DNA of 64,000 nucleotides from Aridibacter famidurans (GTDB lineage Bacteria; Acidobacteriota; Blastocatellia; Pyrinomonadales; Pyrinomonadaceae): NCBI GenBank assembly GCA_024103495.1, contig JAGFIQ010000126.1, positions 1 to 64,000 of the forward strand, read 5' to 3'. Shown piece by piece: positions 1 to 9,157 of this stretch (position 1 is its first letter; each line of letters starts with the position of its first letter). The notes under the pieces were generated by a model. It saw only the letters and a program-made list of their open reading frames with translations, ran no database searches and was not told where the DNA came from. The position numbers and the translations under genes were made by a program.

Positions 1-96
1 ATCAGGGGCGAAAGTTATCGTTTGAAAGAGAAGCGGGCAGCAGCGAAGGACACGGGCCTTGTTCAGGAAGTGGCGGCGATCGCCGCCACTTCCTGA
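1..96 (+). CDS. istB: IstB-type IS21 transposition helper ATPase, C-terminal 31 residues
   Basis: The frame starting at base 1 reads IRGESYRLKEKR and continues to a TGA stop at 94-96. This GESYRLKEKR block is the conserved C-terminus of IstB, the AAA+ helper that works with the IstA transposase in IS21-family transposition. Only the tail is present; the Walker motifs would lie upstream of the window. The stop codon falls inside a perfect 34-bp palindrome (63-96). Family recognition rests on a short but characteristic motif, supported by the adjacent IS21-like terminal repeats. Confidence 0.8.
   Translation: MRGESYRLKEKRAAAKDTGLVQEVAAIAATS
63..96. repeat. Perfect 34-bp palindrome at the istB stop
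   Basis: Bases 63-96 are a perfect palindrome with no spacer, centred on GCGATCGC. It covers the last codons and the stop of istB. It could form a hairpin that ends the istB message or blocks read-in across the element end. There is no clear U-run after it on either strand, so a classical intrinsic terminator is not supported. Confidence 0.85.
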
Positions 97-105
97 GGCC
101 TTTCT

Positions 106-1338
106 TTATGGCCAGAGGGGGTCAAAATTAAACGCCTGCAAAGGGGTCAAGAATAAACGCCTGTTGACACCGGTGGAGGGGACGTGCTTCTTGACTCTTT
201 TTCCGTCTCCGTCGTACCAGTACTCTCCGATAATACTGTCGCTGACGTCCTTGACCGTTATCTGCTTGTTCTCACCGTCGTAGAAGAACTGTTTGCCTTC
301 GGGATCGAGAATCGTGTTTCCGGCGTCATCGTATTCGTAGTCTTTCTGTTGATCTCCGTCCGGCTGTAACTCCTTGATCCGGTTCGTGTTCTTGTCAATT
401 TCCGGGTTCTGTAACTCTTTGTGCTCCGCACACTGGACAACAGGGTCAGATCCGCACTCCTTCCGGAGTGTCGTCGTCGGTCCTTCTTCAAAGTTACGGT
501 TTCCGTATCGGTCATACTCGAATACTTGGGTCCAGCCTTCGGCAGGTGTCTCGTCGATGATCTCCTGCGCCGTCTTGATTCTGTTTAACGGGTCATAGGA
601 GAAGGCTTGGACCGCGTTGAATCCCGGATTGGAACCTACGTCATCCACAACAATCGTCTGTTTGAGGACATTGCCGTTATTGTCTGGATTCGGCGTGCCG
701 GAAGTCTCGGTGTTGTACTCGTAGGTGAGATTCAGAAGGTTCGTCGTTCCCGGCGTCGAGCCGAGAGCGATCTGAGTAGGCTGGAGCCTCGCGTTGAACT
801 CGGTCTTCTCCCAAGTACCGTTGCCGAGCTGCATCCGGGTCACGGCTCCCGCCGCGTTGAAGCTAAAAGAGTCCGCATAGCTCCAGAGACCTGAGCTCGC
901 GTTCTTGCTGGCCTGGACCATCGAAAGCCTTCCGACATCGTCGAGCGTGTTCTTGACCACCCTTGTTGAAGGATACTCCTGCTCGACAAGCGCGCCCGAA
1001 AGATTGTACTTGTACTTCGAGACGCGCGGAGTTGTTGTCGATATGGTCTCGATCCCTACCGGCGTTCTCTGTTCGCTTTCCTCGATCCTTCCCAGAAGAT
1101 CGAACTTTGTGTATCGAGTCTCCGAAATAGACGAGCTTACTTTCGTCAACCGCCCCTTCGAGTTGGCGATCGCCGGATCCCAGTATGTGTAACTGACTGC
1201 GGGCGTTATCGAATCGTTGTAGCTACGGGATGTAACACGGTTCAAAGGGTCCGAGTAGCCAGTCCTCACTCCGACCTTCCAGCGCCGGACAGGTTGTGAA
1301 AAAGTTCTGGATATTGTGGCAACGCAGCCTCTTGACAA
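106..1338 (-). pseudogene. RHS/YD-repeat fragment truncated by the IS21-family insertion
   Basis: This 410-codon reading frame matches the middle of the intact RHS protein at 2054-7432. Homology begins near 1245 (YSDPLNR) and stays very close through WDPAIANSKGRL, TYEYNTETSGTPNPDN and EYWYDGDGKRVKKHVPST. It breaks at base 169, where the IS21-type end begins and supplies the last ~20 codons. The first ~30 codons (1250-1338) have no match in the intact copy and no obvious signal peptide, so the nominal ATG is doubtful. The fragment lacks the N-terminal secretion region and the RHS core and tip. It looks like a partial duplication of the RHS gene later interrupted by transposition. It may serve as recombination material but is unlikely to be functional alone. 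Confidence 0.8.
116..169. repeat. IS21-type terminal direct repeats
   Basis: Two imperfect copies of a unit with the core GGGGTCAA..(A)AACGCCTG lie at 116-138 and 142-163, followed by the terminal TTGACA. On the minus strand this reads as an element starting TGTCAA with repeated ...TTGACCCC blocks, the pattern of IstA-binding repeats at IS21-family ends. Confidence 0.72.
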
Positions 1339-1497
1339 TCGTATAGTCCCGAAGGTCTGAGCCTCATCTACTTTTCCTTGGTACCGCGAAACCGCGCTGT
1401 CTCCGGACGGCCATTCCGTTCTCTGTCCGATTGTAAGAGATCAAGGGTAACATTCCCTGAGCTTAGCTCGATAGTGCCAAGAATGATCGCCGAACAC

Positions 1498-2022
1498 TTA
1501 TCTACAATCCTGAATTTCGAATCTAGCTACGTTCGAAGCAACACTTCCTTGCCACGCAAGTTCGCTACCGTAGCAATCTTCTAAGAAGTGGCCATACGTA
1601 ACTTGAACACGATACTTTCCGTTAGTTTCGAAAAATTCGTCTTTCAGGTTAAAAGTTCGCTCTACCCTAAGAACCCCATTGGGCTTGATTTCAATGTAGT
1701 CCGGTTCATATTCTGGTCCGGGCTCATCTATTGCCAAGTAATTGTCACCGGTTGCCTTTCCGGAAGAGATTCGGATAGTAGAGAACGAAATCGTATACCA
1801 GACCATTGTTGGATCAACTAGGATGTCCTTAGTCGAAGTATTAGTCAGTTCTGCGTGAACTTTTACGACTTCGCCTGAACACACCTCGACATGCTGTACC
1901 CCAATATCTAGTTTTAGAGGGACTTCCTTCTTGTGTTCACTCATATGGCTTTGCCCCGGGGACAAACCTGAAAAACAATGGACCACTAATAGAGAAAGGA
2001 AAACGTAGCTTAAACATTTCAT
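1498..2022 (-). CDS. Small secreted protein downstream of RHS gene; candidate immunity or accessory protein
   Basis: The 174-aa product begins with a hydrophobic N-terminal segment of ~20 residues (MKCLSYVFLSLLVVHCFSG) typical of a signal peptide. A beta-rich body follows, with phrases such as VKVHAELTNTSTKDILVDP and GKYRVQVTYG, resembling Ig-like or proteinase-inhibitor-like folds. I do not recognise a named family. It starts 31 bp after the RHS stop on the same strand, the position normally taken by an immunity protein in Rhs systems. Export would suit neutralising a periplasmic toxin. That role is inference from position only. The region is less GC-rich than its neighbours, which fits acquired DNA. 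Confidence 0.6.
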   Translation of the reverse strand: MKCLSYVFLSLLVVHCFSGLSPGQSHMSEHKKEVPLKLDIGVQHVEVCSGEVVKVHAELTNTSTKDILVDPTMVWYTISFSTIRISSGKATGDNYLAIDEPGPEYEPDYIEIKPNGVLRVERTFNLKDEFFETNGKYRVQVTYGHFLEDCYGSELAWQGSVASNVARFEIQDCR

Positions 2023-2053
2023 TCGTTAATACCTCAGAATCTTTGTCTGGTGA

Positions 2054-5000
2054 TCAATTATCAAGCTCATTTTGTTTCTTCTGATACTCCTGACGAGCAG
2101 GCTCAAAAACAGCATTGATTTTTTTGCTCGCTTCCTCGATTGCCGCATCCCGCGCTTCCTCTGGGGTTTTGCCTCTTGCTTTTCCCGTAATGGGCCCGTT
2201 CATTCCCTCGAGCGCAGGTTTTATTATTTCATTTACACCGGTTATTGCTACCTGATGATGATCTCGTTCATGCCTTTCAAGCCTTGATACTTCATTCTGC
2301 CATTGCTCCTGATCCTGAGCATCCGCCGCTTCGTTTTTCCATTCCGGTAGAAATATAACAGGGTCAGCAATGCTCAGTGTAATGGTTGAAGTTGAAACCG
2401 TCACCTCGAAGCCATCTTGTAGTTTGGTAACATTTGTGGGTGAAAATTCAGCCTCCCAGCGGATCTTGGAAACATATCGGCCTGCCTGACTACCTTCATG
2501 AATCTTCGGTCCCTCCAAATTCGCGTTTTTCCACGCTTCTACGTCATCTTCTCCATCAACAGGGTATCTCCGAATCTCCGGATTTGGAGGTGGTTTCACA
2601 ATAACCTTGACTGTTTTCGCAGAAACAGGGTCATTTCCATCTGGGTCAACGTAGATCAAAGGACTATTACGAACGTAGCTATAAGCGTTCATCATCTGCG
2701 GGTCGGAGATTCTCTTGGCATCAACCAGTACAAGATCAGCTCCACTGAATCGCGCCAAGCGGCTCGAAAAGTACCTTGCGCCGAACGAATCGAGGCCAGT
2801 TTCAGAGTCTCGTTCCTTAGAGGTGAACTTTTGTCTCACATCATCAGACCTATATCCGACAGTGCTATTTCTCTCAATCGTATTATTCGATGTTAGATCT
2901 TCTCCAAATGGAAGAAAGTCACGCCTTGAAAAGACCTTCCCATTCTTGTCGGTTGTGATCCGTGGGCTTCCCAAGTGGTCATTTGTCAGGTAGCTGACTT
3001 GGGCGTCTTGTTGCTGAGCCACATTTGTAGAGTATTCAGCTACAAGTTTCCCGCCGGCGTCGTAAACGAAAACGGTTACTTCGCTCGTCGATGGGACGTG
3101 CTTCTTGACCCTTTTACCGTCTCCGTCGTACCAGTATTCTCCGATGACGTTGTTGCTGTTGTCCTTGACCGTTATCTGCTTGTTCTCACCGTCGTAGAAG
3201 AACTGCCTGCCGTCAGGGTCCAGGATCATGTTTCCGGCAGCGTCGAATTCATAGTCCTTTTGCTGATCGCCGTCGGGCTGAAGCTCCTTGATCCGGTTTG
3301 TGTACTTGTCTATCTCGGGATTCTCTTTCTCCTTCTCCCATGCGCACTGGACGTAGTTCGGATCAGTGCCACAAGTCTTTGTCAGTGTAGTGGTAGTGGA
3401 TTCGTTGAAGTTTCTGTTCCCGTATCGATCATAACTAAAGTCCTGTGTCCAGGCCGCGGTTTGCGATCCGTCGATATGCTCGCTAGCATCGCCGATCCGG
3501 TTCAACTGATCGTAGGAATAGGTCTGCACCCCAGTGAATCCGGGATTCACACCCACGCTAGGGACAACGATCGTCTGCTTGAGAACATTACCGTTGTTGT
3601 CCGGGTTTGGCGTGCCGGAAGTCTCGGTGTTGTACTCGTAGGTGAGATTCAGAAGGTTCGTCGTTCCCGGCGTTGAGCCGAGAGCGATAGCCGTGGGCTG
3701 AAGCCTAGCGTTAAAGTCAGTCTTCTCCCATGTTCCGTTGCCAAGCTGCATCCGGGTAACAGCTCCCGCTGCGTTGAAGCTGAAAGAGTCAGCATAGCTC
3801 CAAAGACCAGAACTTGAGTTCTTGCTAGCCTGGACCATCGAAAGCCTGCCGACATCGTCGATCGTGTTCTTGACCACCCTTGTTGAAGGATACTCCTGCT
3901 CTACTAGAGCGCCTGAAAGATTGTACTTGTATTTCGAGACACGTGGAGTCGTCGTCAGGACCGTCTCCGTTCCCACTGGCGTTCTCTGTTCGCTTTCCTC
4001 GATCCTTCCCAGAAGATCAAACTTTGTGTAGCGGGTCTCGGAGACAGAAGAGCTCACCTTCGTAAGCCTGCCCTTCGAATTGGCGATCGCCGGATCCCAG
4101 TACGTATAACTGACTGGAGGAGTTATCGAGTCGTTGTAGCTCCTGGACGTTATGCGGTTAAGTGGGTCATAGGCATAAGTCGTCGTTACGTTCGTGGCAT
4201 CCATTTTCAATGTTAGATTGCCATTTAGGTCATAGGCATAAGTGATCGTGCCGGACTCCGGGTTTGCGGCCGATTTGAGCCGCGAAAGCGAGGTGTATGT
4301 AAAGGTCCGTGTCTGAAGTCCCTGGCTTACGGTATTCAGGTTATTTAGCGGATCATAGGTGTAGCTTGTCCAGTAGCCGTGAGCATTGCTAGTGTCTGGA
4401 AGCGTAACGCTAACGGTTTCGCTGTCCTGCGACGTGATCTCCCAGACATCGGTAAGATGCCCGAGCGCATTTGTCTTGCTGATTCGCTGTTTTCCCGCCT
4501 GGTCGGTCACAAGCGTCCTGTTCGCATCCCGGTCCGTCGTAACGGTCCCTGTCAGATTTGCATTGCTTCCCCACGGAAAGGGCAAAGAGGCCCCACTGTA
4601 CGTCTTCGCGGTCGACGTCGTGCTTGTCTTTGTCGCGTGCGAGACGGACCAGCCCATTGTCGGCTCGCCTGTCGCTAACGCTGAAGTCGAAGCGCGATAA
4701 GGGTTCGAGGAAAGTGTGTAGACGCCATTACTCGCTGTCGGATCGGACGGATTGTCGTCATCATCGAACAAATACCGTGTCTGGACCTTGATACCGTCCT
4801 CCTCATCGTAGGGGTCTTCGGTATCGGGATTCTCGAGAGAACGAGACAGCCTGAGCCTTCCAAGCTCGTCAAAATGCCGGACCGAGATAGCTTTGCCGTC
4901 TCCGACCGTTTCGATATCGGCCCTGATCACCACCCGCCGGAGCAGATCGTTGTATTCAGTTCGCACCCACGATTCGAGAGCGGTACCTGAAGCGGTGATC

Positions 5001-7432
5001 GCTTTTGTCGGCCGGCCGAGCGGGTCGTACTCAGTCTCGTTCGTGACGTTGTTGTCCGCATCCGTGACCGAGATCTGAAGTCCGGTGTCGAAGTCGTATT
5101 CAAAAGTCGTTGTTCTCTCGACGCTCAACCCGTAAGCCGCTTCGATTTTGGTCGGATACAGGCCAGTTTTCCCATTGATGGCGTCAAATGTGTTCTGGGT
5201 GACGACACTGTTGGCATCGGTGACGGTCAGAACATTGCCGTATGAGTCGTAGGTCGAGCTGACGGCTATGTAATCGCCCGCTGAAGATAGCTTGAACCCA
5301 TTGCCGTCCGCGCTTGGCAGATTCGGCTCCTGTGTCGAGTCCCAGCTTCTGGATTCCGTCAGGTTTCCCTTTGGCGGATTTAGCGAGCCGTTGTCATAAA
5401 GAAACTCCGATCTCGAGAAGGCCGTGGTCGTGCCGTCCCGCACCTCGACAGCCTTGACAAGATTCAGCTGCGCCGGAGAACTCGGATTTGCGTAATAGTT
5501 CGAATCCGACGTGGTGCTCGACATCGCGAGCGTCTGGTTGTAATAGGTATTGAGGATCCTTCTCTTCAGCACATATGAGCCCGAACCGACTGTCTTCCAG
5601 TCATACTCCCTCGTCTCTAGCAGGTTCGAGTTCTGGTCGTAGTCATATTCCCTTTTCGACTCAAAGGCATTCCCGCCGCCGAAATTCGTGATGGTCGTTA
5701 CCTCTTCCGACACATAGGCATTCAGCGGCTGGCCCTCGGTAGAGGAGCCGCTTCCCTGTTGCTGCCAGGTCTTTTCGACCTTTGAGCCGTCAGGGCTTGT
5801 GATCCTGTAAACAAGCCCCGATCTCCAGTCCGTGCCGGCATCGTCGATGTACGGGCTCTTGTCGTAGAAATGCTGGGTCGTAGTTCCGCCGTCTGGCCCC
5901 GTCACGGACCCGTATCCCGTGCTGATGTCGTACAGCCAGGAGTCTACTCTTGCCGTAGCCGAACCGTCATATATCTCGTCGTACTTCAGGTCCTTGCGGA
6001 TGATCTTGTTAGAGACCACCTCGAGAAAGGTCGTGAGGGTGGTTTCACTTGCGGGCAGATCGTAGGAATACTCGGCCTTCGCTCCCGAAGGCAGTTCAAC
6101 CGAAGCAAGCTCACCCCATCCGTCGGTGTATGTGTAAGGAGGCGATCCTGAAATCGGATCAGTGTCGTCTGCGTGATACGTGAATAAGTATTCAAGGGAG
6201 CTTGCCTGCGTCGGCAATGTGATCTTCTCGAGCATAGGAAGGCTCTGGATCAAATCCGCCTCTCGTTTGTTCAACGGGACGGTGGTCGTAACTCCCAAGC
6301 CTAAGGTCTTGTAATGCCGGTAAACATACACGTTCTTCCACGAAAGCGTAGTCTCCAGCTCAGCTCCATTAACCCCGAATGAGATGACCTTGTTGCCTCC
6401 GTAAAAGATGAACCTGTCGAGATCGTCGATGATCTTGGTACCTGAGATCCCGTTGTGAGAGTCGCTTTTAATATAGACCCTATTACCGTTGGCGTCCGTG
6501 ATCCTTTGCCTGATAGTCGTGTCGTCGGGAGGGGCGTTCTCGACCGTGGTCCCGTTCGGGTAGTACATTATCCAGTTGCCGACCGAATTCTGCGTGTTCG
6601 AGGTGTTGTAGGGCACGAAGAGCCTGATGTTCGATCCGTCGGTCGAGTAGTAATGCATGCCCGTGTTCGAAACTACTGGATAGTCATCCGTGCAAGAGGC
6701 GTAGGTTCCGAGCTGAGGGTCGTCGACGATCGTCGTCAAGTGCGCGTGCCTTGCCTTGCCGTTCGGGGCCACCTCGTAGAAGCCGTCCTTGTGGAAGTCC
6801 TCGTAATGATGCCCTGTCCCGTAGGGGACAAAGGTCACCATTCCCCCGCCCGGCATTCTCATCTGCACCTTATATTGATATCCGTTCTTACTGTAATTGT
6901 CGTTGAACGGAACACACTTCTCCTCTCTTGGGACCGTAACGGCCGGGTTGGGCTGCGTGCGGATCAGGACTTTCAGCTGGTATTCGACAAAGACGTTCCA
7001 GCCGGCGTCTTCGGTGGGGTAGAGCAGATTCCTGACATAGTCGGCCTGGTTACCGAACTCATCCAGCCCGTCCTCTTCCCAGTGCTGGACCGAGTCCCAG
7101 AGCTTGCTGTTGTAAGTGAGCGAGATCGTGAACCCAGGAGAAGTGCCTCTCCCTTTCGGCAGTGAAGCAAGCGGAATGCTCATCGAGACATTTCCGCTGT
7201 TCATGTTGATGCTCTCGATGTCGGAGATCGCGTAGGAGTTTCCGGCCTGAAATCCCTGGTCGGCACGCGCTGATAGCTGGGCGGCGGCAGACTGACTTCC
7301 GGTTAGAGTTAGAAGAATGAGGAAACACAGTTGAAGATATACTCCCGCGATAACTTTCCGCGTTTCTCTTGAGGACGCGCCTGAATGTCTTTCCTGCTTT
7401 GCTCTCGAAATTCCGTTCTTCATGGTCTTCAT
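2054..7432 (-). CDS. Secreted RHS/YD-repeat protein with C-terminal HExxH (DUF922-like) domain
   Basis: The start is placed at ATG 7432 (MKTMKNG), preceded by GGGAAG. An upstream ATG at 7561 would overlap the previous gene and add a non-signal extension. The 1792-aa product has an N-terminal signal peptide ending SAAAQ, then an acidobacterial RHS N-domain (SGNVSMSIPLASLP) and dozens of YD repeats. The canonical RHS core follows (DHLGSPR, PFGE, GLDSFGARYFSSRLARFSGADL, NAYSYVRNSPL, DPDGND). After DPDG the sequence switches to a distinct ~190-residue tip (2054-2635). It contains IRWEAEFSP, LPEWK, a W-x-n-L-x2-HERDHH block and a helical tail. HERDH (2258-2272) is an HExxH zinc-peptidase motif. 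The W/HE..H spacing resembles DUF922, a putative secreted Zn-protease family. The RHS shell would encapsulate and release this tip. Toxin function is inferred from architecture. Confidence 0.85.
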   Translation of the reverse strand: MKTMKNGISRAKQERHSGASSRETRKVIAGVYLQLCFLILLTLTGSQSAAAQLSARADQGFQAGNSYAISDIESINMNSGNVSMSIPLASLPKGRGTSPGFTISLTYNSKLWDSVQHWEEDGLDEFGNQADYVRNLLYPTEDAGWNVFVEYQLKVLIRTQPNPAVTVPREEKCVPFNDNYSKNGYQYKVQMRMPGGGMVTFVPYGTGHHYEDFHKDGFYEVAPNGKARHAHLTTIVDDPQLGTYASCTDDYPVVSNTGMHYYSTDGSNIRLFVPYNTSNTQNSVGNWIMYYPNGTTVENAPPDDTTIRQRITDANGNRVYIKSDSHNGISGTKIIDDLDRFIFYGGNKVISFGVNGAELETTLSWKNVYVYRHYKTLGLGVTTTVPLNKREADLIQSLPMLEKITLPTQASSLEYLFTYHADDTDPISGSPPYTYTDGWGELASVELPSGAKAEYSYDLPASETTLTTFLEVVSNKIIRKDLKYDEIYDGSATARVDSWLYDISTGYGSVTGPDGGTTTQHFYDKSPYIDDAGTDWRSGLVYRITSPDGSKVEKTWQQQGSGSSTEGQPLNAYVSEEVTTITNFGGGNAFESKREYDYDQNSNLLETREYDWKTVGSGSYVLKRRILNTYYNQTLAMSSTTSDSNYYANPSSPAQLNLVKAVEVRDGTTTAFSRSEFLYDNGSLNPPKGNLTESRSWDSTQEPNLPSADGNGFKLSSAGDYIAVSSTYDSYGNVLTVTDANSVVTQNTFDAINGKTGLYPTKIEAAYGLSVERTTTFEYDFDTGLQISVTDADNNVTNETEYDPLGRPTKAITASGTALESWVRTEYNDLLRRVVIRADIETVGDGKAISVRHFDELGRLRLSRSLENPDTEDPYDEEDGIKVQTRYLFDDDDNPSDPTASNGVYTLSSNPYRASTSALATGEPTMGWSVSHATKTSTTSTAKTYSGASLPFPWGSNANLTGTVTTDRDANRTLVTDQAGKQRISKTNALGHLTDVWEITSQDSETVSVTLPDTSNAHGYWTSYTYDPLNNLNTVSQGLQTRTFTYTSLSRLKSAANPESGTITYAYDLNGNLTLKMDATNVTTTYAYDPLNRITSRSYNDSITPPVSYTYWDPAIANSKGRLTKVSSSVSETRYTKFDLLGRIEESEQRTPVGTETVLTTTPRVSKYKYNLSGALVEQEYPSTRVVKNTIDDVGRLSMVQASKNSSSGLWSYADSFSFNAAGAVTRMQLGNGTWEKTDFNARLQPTAIALGSTPGTTNLLNLTYEYNTETSGTPNPDNNGNVLKQTIVVPSVGVNPGFTGVQTYSYDQLNRIGDASEHIDGSQTAAWTQDFSYDRYGNRNFNESTTTTLTKTCGTDPNYVQCAWEKEKENPEIDKYTNRIKELQPDGDQQKDYEFDAAGNMILDPDGRQFFYDGENKQITVKDNSNNVIGEYWYDGDGKRVKKHVPSTSEVTVFVYDAGGKLVAEYSTNVAQQQDAQVSYLTNDHLGSPRITTDKNGKVFSRRDFLPFGEDLTSNNTIERNSTVGYRSDDVRQKFTSKERDSETGLDSFGARYFSSRLARFSGADLVLVDAKRISDPQMMNAYSYVRNSPLIYVDPDGNDPVSAKTVKVIVKPPPNPEIRRYPVDGEDDVEAWKNANLEGPKIHEGSQAGRYVSKIRWEAEFSPTNVTKLQDGFEVTVSTSTITLSIADPVIFLPEWKNEAADAQDQEQWQNEVSRLERHERDHHQVAITGVNEIIKPALEGMNGPITGKARGKTPEEARDAAIEEASKKINAVFEPARQEYQKKQNELDN

Positions 7433-7512
7433 CTTCCCGTTCTCTCCGAATCTCAAATCCTGGCTTTGCGCTCTCCTGCTGCTTAACGCTCTGAATCCCG
7501 CCGCCTCGTGCT

Positions 7513-8679
7513 CTACCACCTGTGATAGACAGGCACCGGGGTGTCGCCGTTTTGCCCCCACTGCGTGATCCTTGTCGAGGAGTCCGAACTATTGCGTATC
7601 CACCAGTTCCCGTCCGATGGCCTCCAGACAGCTACATCCACCTTGCCGTCGCCGTCGTAATCGTTCGGCACTCGCTTGTCGGACGAGACTCCCCAGTTGT
7701 GGATAACAGTCGAACTTGTCTGGCTCTGGTAGATGTACCAGTTTCCGTTCGAAGGCCTGAAAAGCGCGATGTCCGCCATTCCGTCCCCGTCGTAATCGGC
7801 CGGGACCGGCTCGTCTCCGCTGGCTCCGTACTGAGTGTAGTAAAGCGTGGAATCCGAACTGTGAAGCGAGTAGAAGGTGTAGTTCGAGTCGCGCCAGACG
7901 GTGAGGTCAGCCTTGCCGTCGCCGTCGAAGTCCTTCGGCGCCGGCTTGTCCGTGTTTACCCCAAGCTGCTGGGAAACAGTGGTGTTGGTCGAGCTCTGGA
8001 AGATATACCAGTAGGCGGTGCTGTCCGGCCGGTAGACAGCGATGTCGGTCATCCCGTCCCCGTCGTAATCGGCCGGTACGGGAATGTCATTGTAGGCTCC
8101 GAAGGACGCTTCATAGTAGGAGCCGTCGGAACTTCGTTTAACGATCCAGAGGCTTGTCCCGCCGGAGACCTTCCGGTATACGCAAAAGTCCGTTTTCCCG
8201 TCCGCGTCGAAGTCTCCCGGAGCGGGGATGTCGGTGTCCGCTCCCCACTGAAGCGAGGTGGACTGGCTCTGGGGCCCAACGACCCACCACGTGGCGGTTC
8301 CGCTTTTGGAATCCGGCCGCCATATCCCTAGGTCCGATGGAGGAATGGCGCTGGCGTTCGCGTCTTCGACTACTAATAGCCGGTCACCTGCGTATAAATA
8401 TTCGCGGGCGAGCTCCACAGGCGGAGTCGGCGTCGGGGTCGGATTTGTAAACGTAGTCCAGTTGCTGCTTTCCGAGTCCTTCGCGATCTTGGTTCCGAAC
8501 CAGCCGAACCTTTCGCCCGAAAGCGGATCCGTCCTCGGAAGCCAGCCGTTCTTGGCCAAGGTCCCCAAGACGATGAACAGCACGAAAGCAGATCCTGCTA
8601 ACCAGTAAAGTACTCTTCGCCTATTGAAAACCGGATCTGAGCCACGTGATTCGGGCATGTCTACGAAACGCTTTGCCAT
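7513..8679 (-). CDS. Membrane-anchored FG-GAP/VCBS-repeat protein
   Basis: The start is ATG 8679 (MAKRFVDM), with an AAAGAGG ribosome site about 8 bases upstream; a TTG at 8700 is in frame but unneeded. The 388-aa product has one transmembrane segment near residues 25-45 (VLYWLAGSAFVLFIVLG). A Pro/Thr linker (NPTPTPTPP) follows, then about six repeats with D-[YF]-D-[GA]-D-G-[KM]-x-D followed by AV[WY]RPS. These are FG-GAP/VCBS beta-propeller blades with EF-hand-like calcium sites. It is probably an extracytoplasmic propeller. It lies 80 bp upstream of the RHS gene on the same strand and may be co-transcribed. The propeller could mediate adhesion or help display RHS; this is inference. Confidence 0.82.
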   Translation of the reverse strand: MAKRFVDMPESRGSDPVFNRRRVLYWLAGSAFVLFIVLGTLAKNGWLPRTDPLSGERFGWFGTKIAKDSESSNWTTFTNPTPTPTPPVELAREYLYAGDRLLVVEDANASAIPPSDLGIWRPDSKSGTATWWVVGPQSQSTSLQWGADTDIPAPGDFDADGKTDFCVYRKVSGGTSLWIVKRSSDGSYYEASFGAYNDIPVPADYDGDGMTDIAVYRPDSTAYWYIFQSSTNTTVSQQLGVNTDKPAPKDFDGDGKADLTVWRDSNYTFYSLHSSDSTLYYTQYGASGDEPVPADYDGDGMADIALFRPSNGNWYIYQSQTSSTVIHNWGVSSDKRVPNDYDGDGKVDVAVWRPSDGNWWIRNSSDSSTRITQWGQNGDTPVPVYHRW

Positions 8680-8700
8680 ATCAGCCTCTTTCAAAAACAA

Positions 8701-9148
8701 AAACTCCGCTCTCCTCGATGAAGAGAAACGGATTCACTCTACAAATTCCCTCTTGATTCCTTCCCCGCTCTCAAGAAACACACGTTGCCCTTAGAGAAAC
8801 ACGCAGAGTCGCGGTTACTTGTCGAACAGACTGAGATTGAGGGAGCGAGATTGTACTTCACTAAACTGCTTTTTTGATCCGAAAGACTTTCGCCGGATCG
8901 ATTGGTGTGGTCCGATATTCTGGATTACAAAAACTATCCCCGATGACTACGTCGGTGTCAAACCGATACTTTTCGTGAAGGTAAGCGAAATCCAGATATT
9001 TGAATTTCCAAGCTGGATAAGGGAAGTGTTTCCCGAACTTACCAAACTTCATACGAGGGGAATTTTTTCAAGACCAGAACGCGTGCCTGGCGAGACAGCT
9101 ATACAATTCCCTCCGATTTCGGAAGAGTTATAGTCAATTCTGGTGCAC
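8701..9148. other. Accessory intergenic stretch without a confident gene
   Basis: Between the FG-GAP gene and the IS256 remnant is a relatively AT-rich ~450-bp stretch. A 63-codon minus-strand frame (8861-9052, MKFGKFGKHFPYPAW...) has plausible composition but no recognised family, signal peptide or convincing ribosome site. It may be a fragment of a lost gene. The portion next to 8680-8760 should contain the promoter for the FG-GAP/RHS genes. Confidence 0.4.
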
Positions 9149-9157
9149 GGGTCCGTT

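Larger units (their letters stand above)
1..169 (+). mobile_element. Right end of an IS21-family insertion sequence (partial)
   Basis: The first 96 bases encode the last 31 residues of an IstB-type helper ATPase. They are followed by two imperfect direct repeats of about 22 bp (116-138 and 142-163) and an outer end reading TGTCAA on the minus strand at 164-169. IS21 elements characteristically end in TG-CA with several internal terminal repeats, so this fits. From base 170 the minus strand is again recognisable RHS sequence (residues HVPST), so the boundary can be placed at 169/170 by comparison with the intact RHS copy near 3080-3100. The rest of the element, including istA, lies left of the window. 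Confidence 0.82.
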
